64,000 nt of DNA from an uncultured Flavobacteriaceae bacterium (GTDB lineage Bacteria > Bacteroidota > Bacteroidia > Flavobacteriales > Flavobacteriaceae): contig CANMSA010000002.1 in the NCBI GenBank assembly GCA_947500385.1, positions 186,001 through 250,000 on the forward strand, written 5' to 3'. Made by a program: the position numbers and the translations under genes. Below, in pieces: positions 35,932-44,679 of this stretch (positions within the stretch are counted from its first letter, which is position 1; each line of letters starts with the position of its first letter). A model generated the notes under the pieces. The model was not told the origin of the DNA and ran no database searches. It saw only the letters and a list, made by a program, of their open reading frames with translations.

Positions 35932-36690
35932 CTAACTATCGAGGTAGAAATTGTGTTCGGAAATTTCTTTTTTGAGCAAAGCAAGGTGTACAATACCGAT
36001 ACGTTTGCCCTTTGTAGTAATCAGTTGTTCTTTTTTTAGCGCCGATAAAACCCGAATTACCTGCTCCTCGGTGGTACCGGCATAATCGGCATATTCTCGT
36101 CTGCTCAAGACCAGGGCAATAAAGCCGTTCTGTTGCCCAAACTTTCGGTTAACATACAATAAGGTGTCGATGACCCGCTCGCGAACGGTCATTTGCGAAA
36201 GTGATTTTACCTTGGCTTCGCTTTTGTTTAGTTCATTGGCATAAAAGAGCATAAGATCATAGGTAAAGGTCGGGGCAGTATGCAGCACTTCTTGGAGTAG
36301 ATCTTTTGAGAAGTAGCAAAGTAAGGAGTCTTCCAGGGCAATGGCCCCGATAGGATAAGATTCTTCTGTGCCAAAACCGCGATGGCCGATTACCTCCCCC
36401 TCTTTGGCGAAGCGTACAATTTGTTCCTTACCATGTAACCCGGTGCGTAATACTTTTACCGTACCCTTTAACAAAAAGAAAAGCCCTGTGACCGGCGCCC
36501 CTTCCATAATGAATTGCTGCCCCTTTTTACAGCGTATTTCTTTTCGGTGTTTTGTAAAGATCCTAACTACGGGTGAAGGAAGGTTTTTGTTGATCAAACA
36601 TTTCTTGTTTGTGCAACTGGTACATGCAGTGGTAATCAAAGAGGTTTCCCGTTGATCGATCGAGGCGCTATTTGAATAGGATGATATCAC
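35932..36690 (-). CDS. FNR-like Crp/Fnr regulator with complete iron-sulfur cysteine set
   Basis: A 252-residue Crp/Fnr protein. N-terminal Cys23, Cys26 and Cys31 (ACTSCTNKKC) plus Cys125 (ALEDSLLCYFSK) align with Cys20, Cys23, Cys29 and Cys122 of E. coli FNR in both spacing and local context, so an O2- or NO-sensitive [4Fe-4S] cluster is expected. The cyclic-nucleotide-like fold (about 45-150) and a winged helix follow, with recognition helix TTEEQVIRVLSAL keeping the Glu and Arg that contact the G/C pair of FNR sites. GTG start at 36690, 14 bp after narK in one operon. Probable regulator of the palindromes in this cluster. Confidence 0.88.
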   Translation of the reverse strand: MISSYSNSASIDQRETSLITTACTSCTNKKCLINKNLPSPVVRIFTKHRKEIRCKKGQQFIMEGAPVTGLFFLLKGTVKVLRTGLHGKEQIVRFAKEGEVIGHRGFGTEESYPIGAIALEDSLLCYFSKDLLQEVLHTAPTFTYDLMLFYANELNKSEAKVKSLSQMTVRERVIDTLLYVNRKFGQQNGFIALVLSRREYADYAGTTEEQVIRVLSALKKEQLITTKGKRIGIVHLALLKKEISEHNFYLDS

Positions 36691-36704
36691 TGCAAATACT
36701 AGGA

Positions 36705-38126
36705 TTATTTATCAAAGGCCATTTGAGGTGTGAGCGGTTTTTTGGTTTCTTGTATCGATGCATGTTCCTCTGCAGGTGAAAATCGAATGGTCAAGGAAAT
36801 GAGGGCGGCAAAAACCACAAAAAGGCCAATGGCGAAATATCCGCCTGAAACGGCACTTGCAGCTGCTGCGGATTGTGCGGCTTTCATGGCTTCTTCCCCT
36901 AATAAGGCATTGTTTGCCAAGGCATTGGTCTCTGCAACCGCCGCTTGTGATTTTAACAGCATCGCTGCTAAAAAGGCGCCCACATTACCACCGGCTCCTA
37001 CGATTCCGGAAATAGACCCGATGGCTTTTTTATTGATAAAGGGAACGACTGAAAAAGTGGCCCCCTCGGCCATTTGCACCGAAAGACTGAATGCTATCAG
37101 GAATAAGATACCGATCGCAACACTGGTCGTAGTAGAAAAAATGGTCAACACCACACCTTCTATGGATAAAATCAACGCTAAAAACAATACCCTGCCCCTA
37201 AGGCCTTTTAGCTTACCAAACCGGTCACCGAAAAATCCCCCAAGAGTTCTGGCGAAGATGTTCATCAGGGCAAAAGAGAGTACCAAGTTCCCCGCCGTTG
37301 ATCGGCTTAGGCCAAAAGTGTTCTGTAAATAGTCGTCCATGGTTCCGTAAACGGTCAGTTCCATTCCGAAACAAGCGGCATAGACTAAGAAAAGTATCCA
37401 AACGCGGTAATCTTTTAAAACAGTTGCGAAGGCCACCTCGTCTTTCTTTAGAGTGGGCATTTTTCCAGATTTTTTGAGCTCTGCAAAATTCCCTTCGGGG
37501 GTATCTTGGGTAAAGAAATAATACACAAGCCCCATCAGCATGGCCACCATACCGGCAATGATCATCGAATACCTCCAGGCGACTTCATCGGCTACTCCAA
37601 AGCTTACGACGGCCGCTGCAATCAAAGGCATGCCCAAGCGATTGGCACCACCACCAAGGTTGCCCCATCCTGCCGAGGTGGCATTTGCGGTTCCAACGAT
37701 GTTGGGGGCAAACATAATGGACGTATGGAACTGGGTAATAACAAATGAAGCCCCAATAAATCCAATAAACAATCTACAAATCAAAAACTGTAAAGGTGTC
37801 TGTACAAAACCGATCAGGATTACAGGAACTGCTCCGAGTATCAATAAGTAAGTGTAGCAAAGGCGTGGGCCATACCGATCACATAATTTTCCAATGGCCA
37901 AACGTGCAAAGACAGTGCCCGTTACCGCCAATATAATGGAATTCCATTTTTGGGCCGGACTAAGGCCTAAATCTTTTACCACATCGGGCATGAAAGGGAC
38001 AATGCCAAACCAGGCAAAGAAGCAGATAAAGAACGCGATGGAAGTAATCCAGAACGTACGGATCGGCATACTTTTGAAATCCAATAATTTTAAGGAGGTT
38101 GCCTTTTGGGCATTAGTAGTCTTCAT
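36705..38126 (-). CDS. narK: NarK/NasA-type nitrate/nitrite MFS transporter
   Basis: A 473-residue, twelve-helix major facilitator protein. It carries the nitrate-porter glycine motif SAGWGNLGGGAN and the Arg-containing RLAIGKLCDRYGPR loop of NarK/NasA proteins. It moves nitrate in or exchanges it for nitrite across the inner membrane. A long Ala-rich loop before the last helix is unusual but not disabling. Together with NrtABCD it gives two uptake routes, probably low and high affinity. It is followed after 14 bp by the FNR-like gene and preceded at 37 bp by an operator palindrome. Confidence 0.94.
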   Translation of the reverse strand: MKTTNAQKATSLKLLDFKSMPIRTFWITSIAFFICFFAWFGIVPFMPDVVKDLGLSPAQKWNSIILAVTGTVFARLAIGKLCDRYGPRLCYTYLLILGAVPVILIGFVQTPLQFLICRLFIGFIGASFVITQFHTSIMFAPNIVGTANATSAGWGNLGGGANRLGMPLIAAAVVSFGVADEVAWRYSMIIAGMVAMLMGLVYYFFTQDTPEGNFAELKKSGKMPTLKKDEVAFATVLKDYRVWILFLVYAACFGMELTVYGTMDDYLQNTFGLSRSTAGNLVLSFALMNIFARTLGGFFGDRFGKLKGLRGRVLFLALILSIEGVVLTIFSTTTSVAIGILFLIAFSLSVQMAEGATFSVVPFINKKAIGSISGIVGAGGNVGAFLAAMLLKSQAAVAETNALANNALLGEEAMKAAQSAAAASAVSGGYFAIGLFVVFAALISLTIRFSPAEEHASIQETKKPLTPQMAFDK

Positions 38127-38163
38127 AATTTTTGCTTCGATACATCAAACATACGTATTAAAA

Positions 38164-38179
38164 TACGTAGTAATACGTA
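38164..38179. promoter_or_regulatory. Palindromic operator upstream of narK-fnr
   Basis: TACGTAGTAATACGTA: TACGTA-N4-TACGTA, both halves perfect, 37 bp before the narK ATG. A third TACGTA copy lies at 38152-38157 with a 6-bp gap, so two overlapping or adjacent sites are possible. As the FNR-like gene is second in this operon, autoregulation is likely. Confidence 0.72.
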
Positions 38180-38313
38180 GTAAAGATGAGAAATCTACTT
38201 TTTTTAGGACATTCTAAAATTGAACGGTAAAAAATCGAGGATTTCGAAAAAAGAGGTTTGTTTTTTGGGAATTCAATTTTTGAAAATGGCATATCGCCGG
38301 TCGTCAGGGTATC

Positions 38314-39087
38314 CTATAAATAGGAATGTACCACACGCTGTACCTCTTCTTCGAAAAATGTTGGATGTTCCGCGACTACATTTCCTATAACAATAATGCC
38401 CGGCTCGGAAGTAGTAATCGATGGAGGTGAGGAAACCATCGTATCAAGGGTAGCAATGGCACACTTTTCATTGGCCATGGTACCATTTTGAATAAGAGCA
38501 ATAGGTGTGTGGGAACCTCGATACTTACTCACTTCTATAGCAATCTCCCGTAGTTTCCTCACCCCCATTAAAATCACCATGGTGGCCGACGATCTGGCCG
38601 CATGCTCCAGGTCGTTTGAAAAGGAACCATCTCTTTTCGTAGCGGTCATTACCCAAAAGCTGCTGCTAATACCACGGCTGGTCATAGGAATTCCTTGGCT
38701 TGCCGGAACGGCAATGGCACTTGAAACCCCTGGAACCACTGTGACCGGAATCCCAAAAGATTCCACATAGTTGATTTCTTCCGAAGCCCTGCCGAATACC
38801 AATGGATCGCCGCCTTTTAAGCGTGCTACAGGACCATATTGGAATGCAGTCTGTATCAAAAGCCGATTGATCTCGTCCTGTGTTCGAGAGTGTCTGTCAC
38901 AACGTTTGCCTACGTATATTTTCTTAATAGAGGTGTCTATTTCATTTAGAAGTTGAGGACTCACCAACGCATCGTAAAGGACCGCTTTTGATGCTTGTAA
39001 AGCACGCAAACCCCTAATGGTAATAAGATCATGGCTTCCAGGTCCGGCACCGATTAAAGTAACTTTTGGTTCTAATGCTGCTTTCAT
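38314..39087 (-). CDS. cobA: Uroporphyrinogen-III C-methyltransferase
   Basis: A protein of 257 residues from the ATG at 39087 (an ATG at 39108 would add seven). It makes precorrin-2 from uroporphyrinogen III with two SAM methylations, the first step to siroheme. Motifs: VTLIGAGPGSHDLITIRG at the start, the YVGKR loop, RLKGGDPLVFGRASEE, and VVPGVSSAIAVPA. Size matches stand-alone SUMT enzymes. It is divergent from nirB with a shared operator in between, and the second siroheme enzyme is encoded at 44680-45273, so siroheme supply is co-regulated with its user, nitrite reductase. Confidence 0.94.
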   Translation of the reverse strand: MKAALEPKVTLIGAGPGSHDLITIRGLRALQASKAVLYDALVSPQLLNEIDTSIKKIYVGKRCDRHSRTQDEINRLLIQTAFQYGPVARLKGGDPLVFGRASEEINYVESFGIPVTVVPGVSSAIAVPASQGIPMTSRGISSSFWVMTATKRDGSFSNDLEHAARSSATMVILMGVRKLREIAIEVSKYRGSHTPIALIQNGTMANEKCAIATLDTMVSSPPSITTSEPGIIVIGNVVAEHPTFFEEEVQRVVHSYL

Positions 39088-39165
39088 AGTATCAATCGTT
39101 AGGGTCATATTTTACCAAATCCACAACAAGAATACGTAATTATTCCGATATAATTACTAATAAAA

Positions 39166-39181
39166 TACGTATAAATACGTA
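39166..39181. promoter_or_regulatory. Palindromic operator in the cobA-nirB divergent promoter
   Basis: TACGTATAAATACGTA, identical over all 16 bases to the site before nitrate reductase at 16966-16981. It lies 29 bp before the nirB ATG and about 80 bp before cobA, so one bound dimer could act on both. A TACGTA half-site also occurs at 39133-39138, nearer cobA. Confidence 0.75.
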
Positions 39182-39210
39182 ATATTGCTTTGTAGATTTA
39201 ATAAAAGTGT

Positions 39211-41715
39211 ATGAAAACTATTATTGTCGTTGGAAATGGAATGGTCGGGTATAAGTTTTGTGAGAAATTTGTAGCACAGGCACCCAAGGAGGACTATCAA
39301 TTGGTGGTATTTGGAGAGGAACCTAGGGTCGCCTATGATCGGGTACATTTAAGTGAATTCTTTGAAGATGGCGATGCAGAACGATTGTTATTGGCGCCCA
39401 AAACCTGGTACGAAACCAATGGTATTCAATTGCATATTCAGGAACAGGTGACCGATATAGATCGTAGTACCAAGACTATTAGTACCTCTAAAGGTGTCAA
39501 CTACCAATACGATACGCTGATTTTGGCCACTGGGTCCGTCCCGTTTGTACCGCCCATACGGGGGGTTGAGAAAAAGGGCGTTTTTGTGTACCGGACCATC
39601 GAGGATTTGGAAGAGACCTTGGCCTACGCCGAGACGGTTAAAGGTGGTAAGGCGGCCATCTTAGGAGGCGGACTTTTGGGTCTAGAAGCCGCAAAGGCGG
39701 TCATGGATATGGGATTGGAACCCCATGTGGTGGAGTTTGCTCCCAAGTTAATGCCCCGCCAATTGGATACGAGAAGTAGTAAGGTACTGCAAGTGAAACT
39801 TGAATCGATGGGAATCAATGTGCATCTGAGTAAGGCGACCAATCAAATTTTAGGTAACGGCGCTATCACGGGGATGGAATTCGGCGAGGATGATATACTC
39901 GATGTAGTTATGCTGGTCGTTTCGGCGGGTATTCGCCCGCGGGATGAACTGGGCAAAAATGCAGGTCTTGAAATGGGTACTCGCGGAGGAATTGTGGTGA
40001 ACGATCAAATGCGGACCTCCGACCCGAATATTATGGCAATCGGGGAAGTGGCACTATACAATCAAATGATATACGGTTTGGTAGCTCCTGGCTATGAGAT
40101 GGCGCAGGTCGCCGTGGACCAAATTCTTGGGAAAACAGCTTCTCGAATGGCTGCCGAGATAGACATGTCTACCAAGTTGAAATTGATCGGGGTCGACGTG
40201 GCCAGTTTTGGAACGCCTTTTATGCCGGCGGAAAAAGGCCACTCCATCATTTTTGAAAATAAGACCGAGAGTCTTTATAAAAGGATCAATGTTACCCATG
40301 ATGGGAAAAAGTTGTTAGGGGGTATTTTGGTGGGGGATGCCACGGACTACAATATGTTGTTACAGCTGTATCAAAACGAAATGGCATTGCCCGAAAACCC
40401 CGAGGACCTGATTCTGGGAAGTCGTGGAGGAGGTGCCCCTGCTTTTGGAAGTGTAATGGACCTGCCCGATACGGCTGTGGTATGTTCTTGTGAAGCCGTT
40501 ACCAAGGGCGACATTTGCTGCTCGGTGCTGGAAGATGGAAACGAAAGTGTAAAGGCGGTTTCCAAAGCGACCAAGGCAACTACAGGGTGTGGTGGTTGCA
40601 AACCCATGGTGGTAGATTTGGTAACCGAAAGTCTCAAGAGTTTGGGCAAAACGGTAAAAGTGCAGCTCTGCGAGCATTTTGAATACTCCAGACAAGAGCT
40701 TTTTGATATTGTGAAACTGAAAGATATTCAGGACTATGATGAATTGCTCGATTTGGTGGGAAAAGGACATGGCTGCGAGGTATGTAAACCTGCCGTTGCC
40801 GCTATTTTTGCAAGTATTTACAATGAAACGGCCAATAAACAACCGGCTATTCAGGACACCAATGATCGCTATTTGGCCAACATACAACGAAATGGGACCT
40901 ATTCGGTAGTGCCCCGAGTTGCGGGCGGCGAGATTACCCCGAAACAGTTGATGGCTTTGGGACGCATAGCGCAAAAATTTGATCTATATACGAAAATTAC
41001 GGGGGGGCAGCGCATTGATATGTTCGGGGCGCAGTTGCACGAACTCCCTTTGATATGGGAAGAGTTGATTGCAGAAGGTTTTGAAACGGGCCAAGCCTAT
41101 GGAAAATCTTTGCGTACCGTGAAAAGCTGTGTGGGGTCTACTTGGTGCCGTTACGGGATGGATGAAAGTGTGAGCTTTGCCGTGGAAATCGAGCACCGGT
41201 ATAAGGGTATACGCTCTCCTCACAAGTTTAAGGGGGGTGTTTCCGGTTGCATTCGGGAATGCGCGGAAGCCCGTTGCAAGGACTTTGGTTTTATTGCTGT
41301 AGAAGGTGGGTGGAACGTCTATGTTGCCGGGAACGGCGGGGCCAATCCCAAACATGCCGAATTACTTGCCGAGAAGGTCGATAAGGAAACGGCCATTAAA
41401 TATATTGACCGTTACATTATGTACTACATAAAAACTGCACAACCCCTTACGCGAACAGCCGCGTGGTTGGAAAAGTTGGAAGGCGGTATTACCTATTTGC
41501 AGAATGTGGTCATCAACGATTCACTTGGGATCGCAGCATCTTTGGATGCTGAAATGCAAGCGTTGGTAGATTCCTATAAATGTGAATGGAAGGAAGCGGT
41601 AGAAACTCCGGAAATACGAGCGCGTTACGCGCACTTTGTAAACTCGGATGCCCCTGATGATTCCATCGAATTTGTCTCCTTACGAGAACAAAAGATGCCC
41701 AAGGAATGGGCCTAA
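39211..41715 (+). CDS. nirB: NADH-dependent nitrite reductase large subunit
   Basis: An 834-residue cytoplasmic enzyme, normal NirB length, reducing nitrite to ammonium with six electrons. Order: FAD/NAD reductase (1-400; VVGNGMVGYKF, AAILGGGLLGLEAAKA), two BFD-type [2Fe-2S] domains (about 424-485 with CSCEAV and CGGCKP; about 490-545 ending GCEVCKP), a ferredoxin-like half-domain (about 555-620) and the siroheme/4Fe-4S domain with CVGSTWC (about 640) and GCIRECAEARC (about 679). It leads the operon nirB-nirD-DUF4202-kinase-siroheme synthase. Siroheme comes from CobA and the bifunctional enzyme nearby. Confidence 0.97.
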   Translation: MKTIIVVGNGMVGYKFCEKFVAQAPKEDYQLVVFGEEPRVAYDRVHLSEFFEDGDAERLLLAPKTWYETNGIQLHIQEQVTDIDRSTKTISTSKGVNYQYDTLILATGSVPFVPPIRGVEKKGVFVYRTIEDLEETLAYAETVKGGKAAILGGGLLGLEAAKAVMDMGLEPHVVEFAPKLMPRQLDTRSSKVLQVKLESMGINVHLSKATNQILGNGAITGMEFGEDDILDVVMLVVSAGIRPRDELGKNAGLEMGTRGGIVVNDQMRTSDPNIMAIGEVALYNQMIYGLVAPGYEMAQVAVDQILGKTASRMAAEIDMSTKLKLIGVDVASFGTPFMPAEKGHSIIFENKTESLYKRINVTHDGKKLLGGILVGDATDYNMLLQLYQNEMALPENPEDLILGSRGGGAPAFGSVMDLPDTAVVCSCEAVTKGDICCSVLEDGNESVKAVSKATKATTGCGGCKPMVVDLVTESLKSLGKTVKVQLCEHFEYSRQELFDIVKLKDIQDYDELLDLVGKGHGCEVCKPAVAAIFASIYNETANKQPAIQDTNDRYLANIQRNGTYSVVPRVAGGEITPKQLMALGRIAQKFDLYTKITGGQRIDMFGAQLHELPLIWEELIAEGFETGQAYGKSLRTVKSCVGSTWCRYGMDESVSFAVEIEHRYKGIRSPHKFKGGVSGCIRECAEARCKDFGFIAVEGGWNVYVAGNGGANPKHAELLAEKVDKETAIKYIDRYIMYYIKTAQPLTRTAAWLEKLEGGITYLQNVVINDSLGIAASLDAEMQALVDSYKCEWKEAVETPEIRARYAHFVNSDAPDDSIEFVSLREQKMPKEWA

Positions 41716-41769
41716 AAGCAATCCTCGGAAAAGTAGAAGGAAAGAACTAACACTCTAATCGTATTTCAA

Positions 41770-42135
41770 ATGAACACTCAGGAACCCATAGAAGAAGTAG
41801 CTGTAAAAACCTGGTTCAAAGCAGCACCTACAGAAAAGTTCCCAAAGAATGCCGGGGCCTGCATAAAATATAAAGACCAACAGGTTGCGGTGTTTAATTT
41901 CACCCGTGAAAACAAGTGGTTTGCCTGTCAAAACCTGTGTCCGCATAAGATGGAAATGGTACTCTCCCGCGGAATGATCGGAGAGGAGAACGGTGTCCCG
42001 AAAGTAGCTTGCCCACTGCATAAGAACACCTTTTCACTAACGACCGGGGAATCGCTCACGGGCGCCTGCGATGCCATTACCACCTTTCCCGTTAAAATTG
42101 AGGATGGGTACGTATGGGTCGGTTTTTCTGATTGA
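41770..42135 (+). CDS. nirD: Nitrite reductase small subunit with complete Rieske site
   Basis: A 121-residue Rieske-fold protein, 54 bp after nirB. The [2Fe-2S] ligands are all present: CPH in QNLCPHKM and CPLH in VACPLHKNTF. In E. coli NirD these ligands are lost, so here the subunit may carry its own cluster. It joins NirB in the cytoplasmic NADH nitrite reductase. Length and position leave little doubt about identity; the role of the retained cluster is open. Confidence 0.94.
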   Translation: MNTQEPIEEVAVKTWFKAAPTEKFPKNAGACIKYKDQQVAVFNFTRENKWFACQNLCPHKMEMVLSRGMIGEENGVPKVACPLHKNTFSLTTGESLTGACDAITTFPVKIEDGYVWVGFSD

Positions 42136-42193
42136 AATTTCAGGATAAGGGGACATAAAAAAAGAATAAATCCATTTCAAAACAGTCTCTTAG

Positions 42194-42201
42194 TATCTTT
42201 G
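42194..42201 (+). promoter_or_regulatory. Possible Bacteroidota -7 promoter element
   Basis: TATCTTTG matches the Bacteroidota -7 consensus TAnnTTTG exactly and lies 18 bp before the ATG of the DUF4202 gene. The -33 element is weak. It could be an internal promoter for the downstream half of the nirB operon. Confidence 0.35.
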
Positions 42202-42219
42202 AAAAAAGAAACGAAGCGT

Positions 42220-42810
42220 ATGGCATCCTCCGAATTATTGCAAAAGGCATTTTACCTCTTTGACAAGGCAAATGAAAAAGACCCTAACAAAGAGGAATAT
42301 TTGGGAACAATGTATTCCAAAGAATTACTCTACGCCCAACGGATGACCGAACAATTGGATTCATTTGCCCCAGAGGCCTCGGTGGCCTTGCAACTAACCG
42401 CACGCTGTCAACATATTCGTCGTTGGGAAATTCCGCGCGATTCGTACCCTATGAATCGGGAAGGATATCTGCGATGGCGCCAAGACCTAAAAAAGTTTCA
42501 TGTATCAAAAGCCACAGCCTTGTTGACCGAAGTGGGCTACGACAACGAAACAATTGATCAGGTTGCCTTTTTGCTTTCCAAGAAACAGCTTAAAAAAAAT
42601 CAAGAAACGCAGACTTTGGAAGATGTAATATGCTTGGTTTTCCTTGAGTATTATTTTGAAGCGTTCGCAGCAAAGCATCCCGATGACAAGACCATTGCTA
42701 TTTTACAAAAAACGTGGCGCAAAATGTCTGAAAAAGGACAGCGGGCGGCTTTGGCACTTCCACTATCGGAAAAAGCGACCGACCTTGTGAAACGTGCTTT
42801 GAGCAACTAG
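42220..42810 (+). CDS. DUF4202 family protein
   Basis: A 196-residue protein from the ATG at 42220 (a TTG 21 bp earlier is less likely). It has the family core ARCQHIRRWEIPRDSYPM and the region LEDVICLVFLEYYFEAFAAKH, rich in conserved His, Arg and acidic residues suggestive of a metal or anion site in a helical fold. DUF4202 genes are often found beside assimilatory nitrite reductase genes, as here (84 bp after nirD). The function is not established; regulation or maturation of nitrite reductase is a guess from context. Confidence 0.85.
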   Translation: MASSELLQKAFYLFDKANEKDPNKEEYLGTMYSKELLYAQRMTEQLDSFAPEASVALQLTARCQHIRRWEIPRDSYPMNREGYLRWRQDLKKFHVSKATALLTEVGYDNETIDQVAFLLSKKQLKKNQETQTLEDVICLVFLEYYFEAFAAKHPDDKTIAILQKTWRKMSEKGQRAALALPLSEKATDLVKRALSN

Positions 42811-42837
42811 GGAATTATTAGGGATACGATCAGATCA

Positions 42838-44679
42838 ATGACCAACGGGAAACATAACGGATCACTCGATACGGCCACCTTTTTAAGGATCCGTAAATGG
42901 TACCTTTGGGCATTGGCCGCGATTGCGTTGACCATCATCATTGCCCAAGTATTGATCCAGTTACATCTAAATTCCCAATTGAACGACTCCCGGGTCATTA
43001 ATGTAGCGGGACGGCAACGGGCATATAGCCAAAAACTGGTTAAGGAGGCCTTATTGCTGCGAAAAACAACCAACAGTGATGAACGTAGCATGGTAATCGC
43101 TGAAATTCGTAAAACGCTTACTGTTTGGAAAGCCTCGCACGAAGGACTTCAATTTGGCGCCGATAGTTTAAACCTGCCCGTTGAGGACGATGCCATTATT
43201 TTAAGTTTGTTTACGGCCCTGGAGCCCCATCATTCAGCAATGGTCGCAGCGGGGGAACAGCTCTTGAATGGGGAAGATTCCGGCAGCAACATGCCCGAAG
43301 AAGCCTTTGATTCGTATGTCTCCGTGCTTTTGTCGAATGAGCGGCCGTTTCTACGGTTGATGGATACCATAGTGAACGAGTATGACATCCGTAGTAAGGA
43401 ACAATTACAAAATTTAAAACAGAAGGAATATTGGTTGTTGGCATTTTCATTGTTACTGCTGTTGCTCGAAATGCTTTTCATTTTTAGGCCTTTGGCGATT
43501 CAAATACGCAATACGATTACCGATTTAATGCGCAGTCGCTTAAAGTCGGATGCCCATGCCAATGAGATTCAAGAACTGTTTACCGAAAAAGAGAAATCCT
43601 TAAAGGAACTTCAGGAGCTAAACTTTGTGATAGACAATGCAGCGCTATTTGCCAGCGCCCGGAAAGACGGGAGCATTGTATTTATGAGCAAAAAGTTTAT
43701 GACCCTGCTCGGATTGTCGGAAGAAGATCTATCCAAAAAACTATCCGAAGTACTCACTATCGATGAGGGGCAGCAAGCGTATCTCAAGGAAGTATTAAGA
43801 GCCAATCGAAAGAACGTAATACGTACCGAAGAAATAAAGGTCACGGCTGTTTCGGGAGCGGAGTTTTGGTTGGATATGTCTATCGTACCCATCCATCAAT
43901 CTAGTCGAGAGCAGAGTATCTTAATTCTCTGCTCCGATAGTACCGAACGAAAAAGAAATTTGTTGAAAGTGGAGCAGCTTACCCAACAGAATTTTGAAGA
44001 ACGCATGCTACAGAAAAAGCTGCAAGCGAGTCAAATTGTAGAAGGGCAAGAAGAAGAACGAAAACGCATCGCCAAGGATATTCATGACGGCATCGGCCAG
44101 ATGCTTACCGCCTTAAAGTTTAATATCGAATCCATTGATCCGGGTAATACTGAAAAAACCACCGAGAAAATAGCATATCTAAAGGAGCTTACTTCCGATT
44201 TGATCAAAGGGGTTCGCACAGCGACTTTCAATTTGACCCCGCCCGAACTAAGCGATCACGGCATTTTCCCGGCACTTCATAAAATGACCGTAGAATTGTC
44301 GAAACTGACCGGAAAAACAATTCTATTTGAAAACAAGACCGCCGAAAACATCCGTTTTGATTCCCTTGCGGAAACAAATATTTATAGGGTTACCCAAGAA
44401 GCTGTGAACAATGCGATCAAGTATTCGCATGCGAATTATATCTTAGTCACCATCAACTATAAAGATGCGATTTTAAGTGTGCTTATAGATGATGATGGGA
44501 AGGGCTTTGATGCGAATATCCTAGAAGAAGTTCCCAAAAACAACAGTGAAGGCGGTATGGGTCTTTTTTATATGAAAGAACGCATCAGTTATATCAATGG
44601 GCGTTTGTTCATTCATTCCGAACCGGGCAAGGGTACTCGTGTCACCATCAATTATAAAACTGAAAAAAGAACGAATTAA
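42838..44679 (+). CDS. NarX-like nitrate/nitrite sensor histidine kinase (PilJ-type sensor, PAS, HisKA_3)
   Basis: A 613-residue membrane kinase. Transmembrane helix 1 (about 22-44) is followed by a periplasmic four-helix domain starting RVINVAGRQRAYSQKL, matching the P-box of NarX/PilJ-type nitrate sensors. Then come helix 2 (about 197-219), a coiled coil, a PAS domain (about 260-375), the HisKA_3 dimerisation motif ERKRIAKDIHDGIGQ with His416, and the ATPase domain (TQEAVNNAIKYSHAN, DDDGKGFD, GGMGLFYMKERI). It should sense periplasmic nitrate or nitrite. No response regulator is adjacent; the orphan NarL-type regulator at 20977 is the best partner. Its stop abuts the ATG of the next gene. 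Confidence 0.93.
   Translation: MTNGKHNGSLDTATFLRIRKWYLWALAAIALTIIIAQVLIQLHLNSQLNDSRVINVAGRQRAYSQKLVKEALLLRKTTNSDERSMVIAEIRKTLTVWKASHEGLQFGADSLNLPVEDDAIILSLFTALEPHHSAMVAAGEQLLNGEDSGSNMPEEAFDSYVSVLLSNERPFLRLMDTIVNEYDIRSKEQLQNLKQKEYWLLAFSLLLLLLEMLFIFRPLAIQIRNTITDLMRSRLKSDAHANEIQELFTEKEKSLKELQELNFVIDNAALFASARKDGSIVFMSKKFMTLLGLSEEDLSKKLSEVLTIDEGQQAYLKEVLRANRKNVIRTEEIKVTAVSGAEFWLDMSIVPIHQSSREQSILILCSDSTERKRNLLKVEQLTQQNFEERMLQKKLQASQIVEGQEEERKRIAKDIHDGIGQMLTALKFNIESIDPGNTEKTTEKIAYLKELTSDLIKGVRTATFNLTPPELSDHGIFPALHKMTVELSKLTGKTILFENKTAENIRFDSLAETNIYRVTQEAVNNAIKYSHANYILVTINYKDAILSVLIDDDGKGFDANILEEVPKNNSEGGMGLFYMKERISYINGRLFIHSEPGKGTRVTINYKTEKRTN

Noticed and set aside
43816-43826. TACGTA inside the nitrate-type kinase gene
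   Set aside because: It is a single half-site within coding sequence with no matching second half at 4-bp spacing.
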